64,000 nt of DNA, from positions 1 to 64,000 of the forward strand of contig JBLMZI010000011.1 of the NCBI GenBank assembly GCA_050258755.1, given 5' to 3'. A program made the translations under genes and the position numbers. Each line of letters begins with the position of its first letter. The first letter of the stretch is position 1. This DNA comes from JBLMZI01 sp050258755. Lineage in GTDB: Bacteria; Bacillota; Syntrophomonadia; Syntrophomonadales; DTU052. Shown here in pieces: positions 35,740 through 44,545 of this stretch. The notes under the pieces are model-generated. The model ran no database searches. It had not been told where the DNA came from and saw nothing but the letters and a program-made list of their open reading frames with translations.

Positions 35740-35750
35740 GGCGGAAAAAA
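35740..35750. promoter_or_regulatory. CTTGTAACAAG palindrome upstream of porC
   Basis: A perfect palindrome with central A, about 175 bases before porC and followed on the minus strand by TAAAAT, a candidate -10. The same 12 bases, CTTGTAACAAGG, occur inside the selenoprotein promoter at 811-822. It may be an operator; no regulator is known for it. Confidence 0.4.
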
Positions 35751-35870
35751 CAAAAATAAAATTGATCGTTGGGACCGGCTTCGGCGGCAGCCTACGGCAC
35801 AAAACGCGCGCGGCCGCCTTATTTGTCGCCCGGGTGATTATATCGACTTTTCGGCATTACATCAGTTCGA

Positions 35871-35900
35871 TTGACTCCAATCAATTTTTTTTGATACAAT
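35871..35900 (+). promoter_or_regulatory. ars operon promoter
   Basis: -35 TTGACT (35871-35876), 18-base spacer, -10 TACAAT (35895-35900). The spacer is almost filled by the inverted repeat at 35880-35895, so a bound repressor would block RNA polymerase. Confidence 0.75.
35880..35895. promoter_or_regulatory. Candidate ArsR operator 1
   Basis: ATCAA-N6-TTGAT, lying between the -35 and -10 of the ars promoter. The same 5-6-5 pattern recurs at 36240-36255. Confidence 0.65.
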
Positions 35901-35920
35901 GCTGACAGGAGATGAACGCA

Positions 35921-36220
35921 ATGGATGTAGTCAAGGTAGCGCGGGCACTTTCTGATCCGCTTCGGTACACCATCTTAAAACGAATCGCCCAGAATGATAC
36001 CGGCTGCTGCACGCCCGACAGCGTTGAACCAGGCGTCTGCGTTTGTCATTTGGTGGATGGGATGGGAATCGGACAGTCCAAGGTATCCTATCACATCAAG
36101 GAACTGAAAGAGGCCGGACTGATCCGGGAGGAGACCCGGGGTAAATGGAATTATTACGCCCTTCGGGAAGACGTGCTTCGGGAGTACCTTGCGGCAGTCA
36201 GTACGGAATTCGAATTGTAG
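35921..36220 (+). CDS. arsR: ArsR-family arsenic-responsive repressor
   Basis: A 99-residue winged-helix repressor. The helix carrying VCVCHLVD matches the arsenite-binding ELCVCDL element of ArsR; extra cysteines (TGCCTPDS) lie just before it. The recognition helix is SKVSYHIKELKEAGLI. The ATG at 35921 lies nine bases after AGGAG; an ATG nine bases earlier overlaps the binding site. It heads arsR-arsM-arsC and should release the two nearby operators when it binds As(III). Confidence 0.9.
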   Translation: MDVVKVARALSDPLRYTILKRIAQNDTGCCTPDSVEPGVCVCHLVDGMGIGQSKVSYHIKELKEAGLIREETRGKWNYYALREDVLREYLAAVSTEFEL

Positions 36221-36239
36221 TATTTTTTTATACTGACGT

Positions 36240-36255
36240 ATCAAAATGTTTTGAT
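36240..36255. promoter_or_regulatory. Candidate ArsR operator 2, before arsM
   Basis: ATCAAAA-TG-TTTTGAT, containing the same ATCAA-N6-TTGAT pattern as operator 1. It sits between arsR and arsM, so it could give extra control of arsM or act as a roadblock. Confidence 0.6.
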
Positions 36256-36267
36256 GGAGGCTATGCA

Positions 36268-37149
36268 ATGGAAATCAAGGAACTGGTTCGAAACAAATAT
36301 GGCGAAGCAATCACCCGTATTCTATCCAATGCGTCACCCGCCGCAGGCTGTGGCTGCGGTTTGCCGGCCCAGCCGACCGGGGGGTGCTGCGGCGGACCGG
36401 TCCAGACCGGCGGATGCTGCAGCGGGCCATCGCTGACCGGCAATATCGATCTGATTACCGGCGATTTATACGATGCCAAACAGGCCGAGGGAATCCCGCC
36501 CGAGGTTTTCCTGGCAAGCTTTGGCTGCGGCAATCCGACAGCACTTGCGGAATTGGTTCCGGGGGAAACGGTCCTGGATCTTGGCAGCGGCGCTGGGCTG
36601 GATGTATTGCTTTCCGCCCGGCGGGTCGGGCCCGCCGGCAAAGCGTACGGTCTTGATATGACCGATGAAATGCTGGCCGCGGCGCGCGATAATCAGCGAA
36701 AAGCCGGAATAGAAAACGTCGAGTTTTTAAAGGGGGAAATTGAATCGATTCCCCTCCCTGATGAAACTGTGGATGTGATTATCTCTAATTGTGTGATTAA
36801 CCTGTCGGTCGATAAAGATCAGGTTTTACGGGATGCGTTTCGGGTCTTAAAGCCCGGCGGCCGCTTCGCGGTATCGGACATCGTCGTGAAAGAGGCATTG
36901 CCTGATGCCGTGCAGCGCGACCTGATGGCCTGGGCCGGCTGTGTGGCGGGCGCGCTTCAAGAACAGGAATATCTTGATAAACTCGCGAATGCGGGATTTA
37001 TCAACGCATCCATCGAGCCGACCCGGGTATACGATCTTGCTTCTCCGGAAGCCGAGCCCTTTCTGGCGATGGTTCCGCTCGAAAACCGCCAACAATATAA
37101 TGGCGTAATCTACAGCGGATTCGTCCGGGCCGAAAAACCGACGGAATAA
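36268..37149 (+). CDS. arsM: Arsenite S-adenosylmethionine methyltransferase
   Basis: A 293-residue methyltransferase with SAM motif VLDLGSGAGLDVLL. The three catalytic-type cysteines appear in ASFGCGNPT, IISNCVINL and WAGCVAGAL. A Cys-rich insert with CGCG, GGCCGGP and GGCCSGP lies at about residues 28-55, before the catalytic domain. It turns As(III) into methylated arsenicals. ATG 36268 follows GGAGG by seven bases; the longer upstream open frame is rejected. Cotranscribed with arsR and arsC. Confidence 0.93.
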   Translation: MEIKELVRNKYGEAITRILSNASPAAGCGCGLPAQPTGGCCGGPVQTGGCCSGPSLTGNIDLITGDLYDAKQAEGIPPEVFLASFGCGNPTALAELVPGETVLDLGSGAGLDVLLSARRVGPAGKAYGLDMTDEMLAAARDNQRKAGIENVEFLKGEIESIPLPDETVDVIISNCVINLSVDKDQVLRDAFRVLKPGGRFAVSDIVVKEALPDAVQRDLMAWAGCVAGALQEQEYLDKLANAGFINASIEPTRVYDLASPEAEPFLAMVPLENRQQYNGVIYSGFVRAEKPTE

Positions 37150-37215
37150 TGGCAGCAACAACGACCAGAACGACTTGATGCGGCGCAGTGTGGGGTGATA
37201 CCGCAAGGAGGCGTC

Positions 37216-37626
37216 ATGTCCGAAAAATCGACGGTTCTCTTTATCTGCCAGCAGAATTCGGGCCGGTCCCAGATCGCCGAAGCGCTGCTTCGATGGCTGT
37301 ACGGCGATCGGTATGAGGCGTATAGTGCCGGTGTAATCTCTTCGGAGATCAACCCGTACGCCATTCGGGTCATGGAGCAGCTGGGCGTGGACATGTCGGG
37401 TCAGCGCTCGAAATCAATCGACGCGTTCCGAGATATGACGTTTGATACGGTGGTCACCGTATGCGATCAAGCCCAGGCGAACTGCCCGTATTTCCCCGGC
37501 CGTCATATCCTGCATCAATGCTTTGCCAGCGCGCCTTCAACCGGATCCGAAGCAGAGATCATGGCCGGCTTTGTCCGGGTTCGCGATGAAATTCGAGCCT
37601 GGCTCGAAACGCAATTTGGGCCTTGA
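37216..37626 (+). CDS. arsC: Thioredoxin-coupled arsenate reductase
   Basis: A 136-residue low-molecular-weight phosphatase-type ArsC. The nucleophile loop is CQQNSGRS (C-x5-R), and the redox pair lies in VTVCDQAQANCP. These three cysteines mark the thioredoxin-dependent class. ATG 37216 has AAGGAGG four bases upstream. Reducing As(V) to As(III) supplies substrate for the neighbouring ArsM. No efflux pump gene lies in the operon. Confidence 0.93.
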   Translation: MSEKSTVLFICQQNSGRSQIAEALLRWLYGDRYEAYSAGVISSEINPYAIRVMEQLGVDMSGQRSKSIDAFRDMTFDTVVTVCDQAQANCPYFPGRHILHQCFASAPSTGSEAEIMAGFVRVRDEIRAWLETQFGP

Positions 37627-37656
37627 TCGGCAGATCATCTGTTCCTGGCGAAACGA

Positions 37657-37698
37657 AAGCGGCGCACTGCTTGTACAGTGCGCCGCTTCTTGTTTTTT
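37657..37698 (+). terminator. Terminator of the ars operon
   Basis: AAGCGGCGCACTG (37657-37669) pairs perfectly with CAGTGCGCCGCTT (37676-37688), followed by CTTGTTTTTT. It separates the operon from the convergent dehydrogenase gene. Confidence 0.88.
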
Positions 37699-37730
37699 AT
37701 CGCGGAATCAATAACGGCGTGCCGTAAGTA

Positions 37731-38768
37731 CTATGGCTTGATCATTACCTTAATGCAGCCATCCTCCCGCTCGGCAAAAACCCGGTATGCTTCCACGATA
37801 TCATCCAAGGGCATCTCGTGGGTGATAATCGGGCTTACATCCAGCTTTCCGAGGGCAATTAGCTTCATCAGCCGGTCCATTTGATTCAGGTTTACGAAAC
37901 CGGTTTTCAGCGTCAAGTTTTTCATAAACATCGCGCCCATATTGACGTTGAATACGGCCGGTCCGACGCCGGCGACGGATATAATGCCCCCCTTGGCCGT
38001 GACATTGATGCAGTCTTCCAGAATTGCCGGAATTCCCACGGCATCAATCGAAAGATCAACGCCCCGTCGGGTGATGGAACGAATCTGCTTGGCCACCTCA
38101 TCCCGCTTGGGGTTCAACAGGTGGGTGGCTCCCAGCCGCTCGCCCATTGCCAGCCGGTTATCTTCCAAATCAACCAGGATGATGCGCCCGGGCGTAAACA
38201 GGCGGGCGCAGGCCACGGCGCAGAGACCGACCGGACCGGCTCCAAAAATGGCGACATCGTCCCCGGGTTTGACCGCCCCGTTAGTAACCGCAAAATAAGC
38301 GGTCGAAAGAATATCCCCTACCAGCAGGGCCTGTTTATCGGTCACATGGTCCGGAATCGGAACTAAGCCGACTTCCGCATAAGGAACACGCACATATTCC
38401 GCTTGCCCACCGGAAAGGTTCGCCTTGGGTGTACGCCAGCCAAACATGCTGCTCTGACGGCATTTATACACCTCACTCTGCTTGCAGCCGTCACAGGCCC
38501 CGCAGTACGGAATAGCGGGCACCGCCACCCGGTCACCGGGCTTAAAACGCCTCACTGCCGAGCCGGTTTCGTGAATGACGCCAACGAACTCATGGCCCAG
38601 GATGAAGTTTGGGACCGAAAAGGCTTTCCCTTCCCAGAAGTGAATATCACTGCCGCAAATCGCCGCCGCGGTCACCTTAACGATGACATCCCCATCAGTT
38701 TCAATGACTGGATTTTCGGTTTCCTCCAAAGACAAGACATGGTCATCGCGTAAAAACAGCGCTTTCAT
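37731..38768 (-). CDS. Zinc-dependent medium-chain alcohol dehydrogenase
   Basis: A 345-residue dehydrogenase. Catalytic zinc ligands lie in AAICGSDIHFWEG and ILGHEFVGVI, the structural zinc in CGACDGCKQSEVYKC, and the dinucleotide fold in VAIFGAGPVGLCAV. It resembles threonine/sorbitol-type and butanediol-type dehydrogenases; the true substrate is not clear. It is a single-gene unit. Confidence 0.88.
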   Translation of the reverse strand: MKALFLRDDHVLSLEETENPVIETDGDVIVKVTAAAICGSDIHFWEGKAFSVPNFILGHEFVGVIHETGSAVRRFKPGDRVAVPAIPYCGACDGCKQSEVYKCRQSSMFGWRTPKANLSGGQAEYVRVPYAEVGLVPIPDHVTDKQALLVGDILSTAYFAVTNGAVKPGDDVAIFGAGPVGLCAVACARLFTPGRIILVDLEDNRLAMGERLGATHLLNPKRDEVAKQIRSITRRGVDLSIDAVGIPAILEDCINVTAKGGIISVAGVGPAVFNVNMGAMFMKNLTLKTGFVNLNQMDRLMKLIALGKLDVSPIITHEMPLDDIVEAYRVFAEREDGCIKVMIKP

Positions 38769-39010
38769 TTCCCTGAATTCCCTCCCCCGATTGACTCGCT
38801 AGACCTTATTGCTTTATATGTATAGATATTTCGCATTGCTTGAGAAAACCCTCTTTCGTTCGGACTGCCGCCGCTTCAAACCTGGCTTGGGCCAAGTCCT
38901 GTAAGCTCGTCAATTGCTCCGCATTGTGATATCCTGCTTCTTGAAGCGGATAGCCTGAATCGTAATCAGCCCGCTTGTTTTATTGACAAATCGGAAGGAG
39001 AGCGATACTC

Positions 39011-39640
39011 ATGAGATCACGTCTGGCAGTATCCCTGCTGGTTCTGGTTCTTCTCACCGCAGCCGCCGGCTGCGGCCAAAAAGCGAACCCCAATTCTGGG
39101 AACCCGCCTTCGGCACAGAATGCAGGACCGGGCACAGTCATTGCCCGCTCTGGAAACATCAAAGAAACCGCTAACATGAGAGTCCGATCGCCATACAGCG
39201 TAGATCCCGGTAAGGTGGATTCGGTCAGTATAACTGCAGCGGAAGACTATATTCAGAAGAACAAGGAATGGAATAACCGGCTGCTATCCTTGAAAAACGA
39301 TCTTGATAAAGCATATGCGGAATGGTCAAACAAAAAGATTTCGGAAGTTCAATTCCGCGAAAACGCCGCCGTAATTGCGAAACAGATGCAGCTTCTTAAC
39401 AACGAGACCGAATTCATATATAGCATCAACCTGCCTCCTGCGGATGCCGAGCGGATAAATGCCAAGCTAATTACCAGGACTTATTTACTGAGCAGTAAAG
39501 CCCTCTGGGATTACCTTTATGATCTAGCAAACGACCAGATTCCTGAATCACAGTTTTCCTCCGAGTACGCGCAGACTATCAATGGCGCGTTCGAACCCCG
39601 GGAGCAGGAACTGGCCCGCTTTTTGGAACAAGCCCGTTAG
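39011..39640 (+). CDS. Lipoprotein of unknown function
   Basis: A 209-residue protein with a lipoprotein signal: charged start, hydrophobic VSLLVLVLLTAA and lipobox TAAAGC with Cys near residue 20. The mature part is rich in charged helices (AEDYIQKNKEWNNRLLSLKND) and has no domain I recognise. ATG follows GGAAGGAGAG. It faces the SLH protein across a shared terminator, and both may be part of the cell envelope. Confidence 0.75.
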   Translation: MRSRLAVSLLVLVLLTAAAGCGQKANPNSGNPPSAQNAGPGTVIARSGNIKETANMRVRSPYSVDPGKVDSVSITAAEDYIQKNKEWNNRLLSLKNDLDKAYAEWSNKKISEVQFRENAAVIAKQMQLLNNETEFIYSINLPPADAERINAKLITRTYLLSSKALWDYLYDLANDQIPESQFSSEYAQTINGAFEPREQELARFLEQAR

Positions 39641-39670
39641 AGAACCTCAAATTCGAATCATCACAGTAAA

Positions 39671-39705
39671 AAAGCCGGAAGTTCTTTCATGAATCTTCCG
39701 GCTTT
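39671..39705. terminator. Bidirectional terminator between lipoprotein and SLH genes
   Basis: AAAGCCGGAAG (39671-39681) pairs with CTTCCGGCTTT (39695-39705). With A/T flanks on both sides it serves the two convergent genes. Confidence 0.78.
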
Positions 39706-39734
39706 CAACGCTATCGATACTCGGTTTTGAAGGA

Positions 39735-42700
39735 TTAGTGTCCGCCGCGACGGCCTCCGGTATCCGCGTCATACGAGACAATATCAGAGAAATTCTCATT
39801 AATGTCCTCGGCCACCACATAAATATCACAGGTTATCTCCGGAAACAGACTCAAAACATTCGCAGCGCTTATTTCTGTCGCGGTGTTAGCTGCTGAAGCG
39901 ATATGGTCCGTCCACACAGCCGGTTGGCTATTCGCATCCAGTCCGTTCTTGATTTGATCGGTTGTCGGAGCGGGTGATCCATCCGGAACCGCGACGCAAT
40001 GTATCGTTCCAGCTTTGTTCACTTTGACCCGGAAACTGAAATCATTGAAGCTGTTGTCCTGCCGGTGACATTTTACAAATTCGGGTTCTTGCGTGAACTG
40101 CGGCGGTTCCTGCCGCGTGATGGTCACCGAATATTCTTTGGTGACTGACCCATCCTGCGACGTGACTCTCACCAGAAGCGTATTCGTACCGTAGTCCAGC
40201 GCAACCGTGCCAGTGATCGGCACGGTCGGGTTTGCCTCGATATCGTAGTATTTTACGTCTGCATTGTTATTTGCCTTCACACAATCGAGGGTCAGGCTCG
40301 TGACACCGCTTTTCACGGCAATTGTATAGGACAAGGTTGTTGGGCTGAACGTTGTCAGCTGGTCTTGCCCGGTTGGCGCGCAAAGATTCAAGTCGGCTAA
40401 GCTGGCCTCGCTGGAGAGTGCCGCCTGCCGGGTGATGACAACCGTATAGACTTTCGTCGTGCTCTGATCCTGTGACGTTACCTTCACCAGCAGGGTATTC
40501 ACACCCTCGGCCAGCGTTATCGTGCCTTCGATCGGCACGGTCATCAAAGACCCGGCGTAGTACTTCACGTCCTCATTGACATTTGCTTTCACACTATCGA
40601 GGGTCAAGCTGGTGACGTTGTTCGCAACGGCAATTTCATAAGCTACGTCGTTCGGGCTAAATGCCTGCGCGCCCGTCAGCTGGTCCACCCCGGTCACGCA
40701 AAGACTCAAATCGGTCAGACTGGCCTCATTGGAAGGACCCGGCTGCTGTTCCTGCGGCTGCGCAATGGTAAACGTGAACGTGCTGACCGCGCTGCAGCGC
40801 ACCCCTGACTTCATTGCCACGGCTTTCAAGGTCATCCCATTGGCAGGAACCGGAATGCCAAGGTTCGCGTTGTATAAATTCCAATTTAAATTGGTTGGAC
40901 TGCTTCCATTTGTGGTGTAGTAGATTTGCGCCCCTGCAATGGCCTCAAAGTAGACGCGGCGGCCGACGGTGACTGGTTCAGCACCGGACGGAACCGCCTG
41001 GGGCTGGGTCGGGAACTGCGCCGATTCCAAAACCCCGTAAATGCTGAAGTGATTGACTACCGCAGTTGCCGTGGTTCCGTTCACCTGTGTACTCTGGTAA
41101 TCCCAGTTGGCGCCGTTCTGATAGAAAATCCCCACGTTTGCCGGATTCGGCCCGGTAATCGGCAGACTCAGCGAAACCGGCGAATTAATCGTGACACCCG
41201 TGAACTGGATGTCCACCACCGGCCCGGCCTGCACCGCGTCAATCGGCAGAACCGGATTCGCAACCAGATTCATACAAACGCTGGCTCCTGCCGGCAGATT
41301 CAGTCCGGCAAGGTTCAGCGTTACGCCATTGGCGAAGGTGATCGACGTTGCCGTACCCAATGATACCGATGTGCCCAGCGGCGCATTCGCGATTTGCGTT
41401 GCGCCGGGCGTTGCACCGGCCGCTGCTCCGCCACCTCCGCCACCTCCGCCCACGACGATGGCGCCTTCCTTCGCGGAAGCTGCTGTCCCCTGCGCGGCAA
41501 TACCGATCGATTGCTGCACCGTTTGGACCAGCTTGGTTGCAAGTCCGGACGACGGATTATTGGAATTCTTTGCGGTGCCCGGTGTTGTCTGAATCGACGA
41601 CACCGGTGTTACCGCAGCCCGGGCCTGGGTTGGTGATGAACTCCAGGCAGGAACCGGTGCATTCATTTCAATCGCGGACGCTGTTTGCTGTACCCAAGCC
41701 TGCTCCGCCTGCCAGGCCTGCTTTTCGGTGGCCGGCATCGGCGTCGGCTGGCTCGGCGGCATCCCTTGTTTCGAGAAGCTGTATTCGCCGCTGTTCAGCC
41801 CAATCGTTTGCCCGCCGGACGTCACCGTAACATCTCCGGCCGCGCCTTCGGCTACGCTGGTGGATTGCGTATCATCGGTCACTTCATTCGACCAAATGCA
41901 GCCCCGGATACCAGCGATGCCCCACGGCATGTCCACCTGCATCCTAACCCGCTTGGCCGATGCCTGCTTAAACCATGGCGTTTGAGCGGTTTCCGCCTCG
42001 GACGTCGCGGCGGCCAGCATACTCGATCCCCGGTTGACTATTTTTTCGGTCTTCTTTTTCTCCGGGCCTACCGGCGCTGCGTTTTTCTGTCCGGTCGGCG
42101 CTGCGGGCACAGCCTGGCCGGGCTTGCCGCTTACCTCTGAAGCCCGTAGATAATAGCTCGTGGCCAGTGCTCCGTACACTCGGCCCTTTTTCAGATCAAT
42201 CCGAAGCCAGTCGACGATGGCGGTTGGAGAACCATCCTGCTTGATCGCTGCTTGACCTCTCATTTCCAGAATCTGAAGCGTCGTATTCTCTTTCACCAGC
42301 AAACTGGTCCCGTCTGCGATGCGCAGTTCCGCTTCGCCGCCGGCTCCAGTGCTAACCGTTGTCCCTGCGGTAATGGCCATTTCACCGGATACCGCCCGGG
42401 AAAGCTCTTCCGGAGGCTGAACCTTCACCAATCCCTTGACATTCGTCAGAATCGGCTTCAGCTGAGCGTTCCGGTACTCCGGCGCTATCAGCATCATCTT
42501 GGCTGCAGCCACCGCCAGTTCACCCCGGGTGATGGGCTGTGCCGGCACAAAGCAATTCTGCTTATCGACCGGAATCAGTCCAAGCGAAACAGCAAAATGA
42601 ATGTTTCGGCCGGCCCAGAACCCCGGTGGAACGTCCTTCGCCGTTGAAACAAGCAGCGGCAGGGGTTCTTTGGTCAGGGCCCCAATCATTACGGCTGCTT

Positions 42701-43112
42701 CTGCCCGGGAGACCTTCTGCTCAGGTCGGAAGGTCCGGTCCGGATAACCCCTAATCAAGCCGGCATTGGCGACTGCAATGATTGAAGAATTGGCCCAATG
42801 GCTGGCCTGGACATCTTTAAAGCGGGTGCCGGAAGGCTTCGCGAGCGGCAATCCCGCAGCCCGTACCAGAAGAACCGACATTTCTGCCCTGGTAACCTGT
42901 TTGTCGGCATGGAAAGATCCATCCGGATAACCGTTCATGATCTTCAAGTTTGACAGATACGCTTCGTAGGGCTGAATCGGATCACTGGGCTGTGCTCCCG
43001 AATACGCAAAAACAGGAGCACCCGAAAGCGGCGCGATGAAGAAAATCATCGCCAACAATGCGGCCAGTACTCCTGCGCGTACACCTATTTTCGATTTTTT
43101 TGCACCTGTCAT
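39735..43112 (-). CDS. S-layer homology surface protein with FecR-like and beta-sandwich domains
   Basis: A 1125-residue exported protein. A signal peptide (about residues 1-36) is followed by three SLH repeats (for example FKDVQASHWANSSIIAVANAG) that bind secondary cell wall polymer. Next come a FecR-like segment (VSTGAGGEAELRIADGTSLL) and a Gly/Ala linker with a long Gly run. Then there is a chitobiase-like YYTTNGSSPT motif and two cadherin-like beta-sandwich repeats (each ending TTKVYTVVITRQ or similar). It ends GGRRGGH. It probably anchors to the wall and displays adhesive domains. Its ligand is unknown. Confidence 0.85.
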   Translation of the reverse strand: MTGAKKSKIGVRAGVLAALLAMIFFIAPLSGAPVFAYSGAQPSDPIQPYEAYLSNLKIMNGYPDGSFHADKQVTRAEMSVLLVRAAGLPLAKPSGTRFKDVQASHWANSSIIAVANAGLIRGYPDRTFRPEQKVSRAEAAVMIGALTKEPLPLLVSTAKDVPPGFWAGRNIHFAVSLGLIPVDKQNCFVPAQPITRGELAVAAAKMMLIAPEYRNAQLKPILTNVKGLVKVQPPEELSRAVSGEMAITAGTTVSTGAGGEAELRIADGTSLLVKENTTLQILEMRGQAAIKQDGSPTAIVDWLRIDLKKGRVYGALATSYYLRASEVSGKPGQAVPAAPTGQKNAAPVGPEKKKTEKIVNRGSSMLAAATSEAETAQTPWFKQASAKRVRMQVDMPWGIAGIRGCIWSNEVTDDTQSTSVAEGAAGDVTVTSGGQTIGLNSGEYSFSKQGMPPSQPTPMPATEKQAWQAEQAWVQQTASAIEMNAPVPAWSSSPTQARAAVTPVSSIQTTPGTAKNSNNPSSGLATKLVQTVQQSIGIAAQGTAASAKEGAIVVGGGGGGGGAAAGATPGATQIANAPLGTSVSLGTATSITFANGVTLNLAGLNLPAGASVCMNLVANPVLPIDAVQAGPVVDIQFTGVTINSPVSLSLPITGPNPANVGIFYQNGANWDYQSTQVNGTTATAVVNHFSIYGVLESAQFPTQPQAVPSGAEPVTVGRRVYFEAIAGAQIYYTTNGSSPTNLNWNLYNANLGIPVPANGMTLKAVAMKSGVRCSAVSTFTFTIAQPQEQQPGPSNEASLTDLSLCVTGVDQLTGAQAFSPNDVAYEIAVANNVTSLTLDSVKANVNEDVKYYAGSLMTVPIEGTITLAEGVNTLLVKVTSQDQSTTKVYTVVITRQAALSSEASLADLNLCAPTGQDQLTTFSPTTLSYTIAVKSGVTSLTLDCVKANNNADVKYYDIEANPTVPITGTVALDYGTNTLLVRVTSQDGSVTKEYSVTITRQEPPQFTQEPEFVKCHRQDNSFNDFSFRVKVNKAGTIHCVAVPDGSPAPTTDQIKNGLDANSQPAVWTDHIASAANTATEISAANVLSLFPEITCDIYVVAEDINENFSDIVSYDADTGGRRGGH

Positions 43113-43340
43113 GGGAATCGCCGATCCTCTCTGGCTAGGCCCATCGGCGCAAGCAGAACCGCGATTAATCCCCGTCCCCGCTGCGCATACTCATCCATTC
43201 TCTTTATCTTTATACCTTCAGCATACCCCTGTGGGTTTGGGGGGGGAAGGGAAATTTCCCGAGCCAAAGCTCATCCATTTCCTGATGTCGTTTAGGGGAT
43301 AATTGTGGTCCCGAATGCCTTTCTATCAATAAAGAACCCG

Positions 43341-43376
43341 GAACAAACAAAGGGAGAAGGCTTACGCCTTCTCCCT
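43341..43376 (-). terminator. Leftward terminator in the SLH-thioesterase gap
   Basis: AGGGAGAAGGC (43351-43361) pairs perfectly with GCCTTCTCCCT (43366-43376) around a four-base loop. On the minus strand it is followed by TTTGTTTGTT. It ends a transcript that contains no protein gene. Confidence 0.75.
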
Positions 43377-43640
43377 GAAGCAACCATCCTTACAGTTCAA
43401 ACAACCAGAACTTACCCGACTGTGAAACTGGGATAGATTTGACCTCCTTGGGTTCGGTCCACACTAGGAAACCTGGGATACTCCCTTGATACATTCCAAA
43501 CCAGACCAGACCAAACAATTAACGAAAAACACTAACCGAATGAGCTTTTGCCTAACAGGCAACCACGATAACCAGATACACACCCTTTGATCAGTTAAGA
43601 CTTACAACCAGTTAACCAAAGTCTCTGTAAGGATGGTGCT
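43377..43640 (-). ncRNA. Candidate structured noncoding RNA
   Basis: About 260 bases closed by a perfect 13-bp pairing: ACCATCCTTACAG at 43383-43395 and CTGTAAGGATGGT at 43625-43637. Inside, the minus-strand RNA can form AGACTT/AAGTCT and TGCCT-GTT-AGGCA hairpins. It is rich in G and U, unlike its neighbours, has no open frame, and is followed by a terminator. It matches no RNA family I recognise; T-box, RNase P, tmRNA and common riboswitch signatures are absent. The promoter is unclear. Confidence 0.5.
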
Positions 43641-43836
43641 CTATTGCCAGCTTACTACGAGATCTATCACTATTCAATCGCCAAAACCGGCGGAATTTAT
43701 GCTCCATCGGGCACATTCTAACTTCTCTGCCGCATTTTTGCCCGATTCCTCGTGATTGAGCCGGATATCGCCGACCCGGAACATGTTCCCTAATCCGGGT
43801 TTGGTCTGACAGTCTGATTGCCGGTTAACCGCCCGG

Positions 43837-44313
43837 TTAAGCCATAAACTTGTTCGGAATTCGCTCGGCCGAAAAGCCCACCATTTGGGGAATCGTCTGC
43901 AGGCCTTGCGTAACCAGCAGTTTTGAACTGCCGTGGGCCAAAACCTTGCCGTTCTGGTCCGTAATGGACGCCTGGGCCAGACAGGTCGTCCGGCCAATTT
44001 TAATCCGCTCCCCGCGGGCCCATAAAGTTCCGCTTTTTACGGAAGCAAGATTATGAACCATAACATCCATGGAAATCAATCCGACGTTTTCATCGAGTTC
44101 GGCATAGGGCGCCCAGTAAGCCGCTGTGTCTATGATCGAGGAATAGACCCCGCCCTGAATCGCGCCATACGGCGAAAGATGTTTCGGCTCGATATCAACC
44201 CGGACCAGAGAAAATCCGATTCCCATATCTTCAATCATCATCGAGAGCAGTCTAAAATACGGGCTTTCGTTAATCAGTGCCGCCAGGGCCTTTAGGTGCG
44301 CCGGATTAATCAT
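43837..44313 (-). CDS. Acyl-CoA thioesterase (hotdog fold, PaaI-like)
   Basis: A 158-residue protein. The hotdog signature GAIQGGVYSSIIDTAAYWA near residue 52 holds the helix with the catalytic Asp, followed by beta strands GLISMDVMVHNL and GRTTCLAQASI. ATG 44313 lies after GGAGGGACATC; the longer upstream frame has no such site. It would hydrolyse acyl-CoA; substrate unknown. Confidence 0.8.
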   Translation of the reverse strand: MINPAHLKALAALINESPYFRLLSMMIEDMGIGFSLVRVDIEPKHLSPYGAIQGGVYSSIIDTAAYWAPYAELDENVGLISMDVMVHNLASVKSGTLWARGERIKIGRTTCLAQASITDQNGKVLAHGSSKLLVTQGLQTIPQMVGFSAERIPNKFMA

Positions 44314-44545
44314 GATGATGTCCCTCCTGTGCGATCTGGATATTCTGCTGGACTTCTTTTCCATATTATATCCCTTTGCGGCGCGTCGGGGTGGCGCGTC
44401 TGTTTGGGACAAGAGCTTGATCACGCCGGACCCGGCTGTGCTGCGGAAGACGTCATTCCGCCCGCTGGTATGTGTCGAAATCGTTGGCTGCATATCTTAC
44501 AATAAACTAGACAGGTCATCCAGTTTTGAAGGGGGTTTTCGTTTC

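Noticed and set aside
43377..43640. T-box or other known riboswitch
   Set aside because: The stretch near the terminator (AAGGATGGTTGC) recalls the T-box AGGGTGGTACCGCG only loosely; the GGNACCGCG core is absent, and no aminoacyl-tRNA synthetase or amino-acid gene follows.
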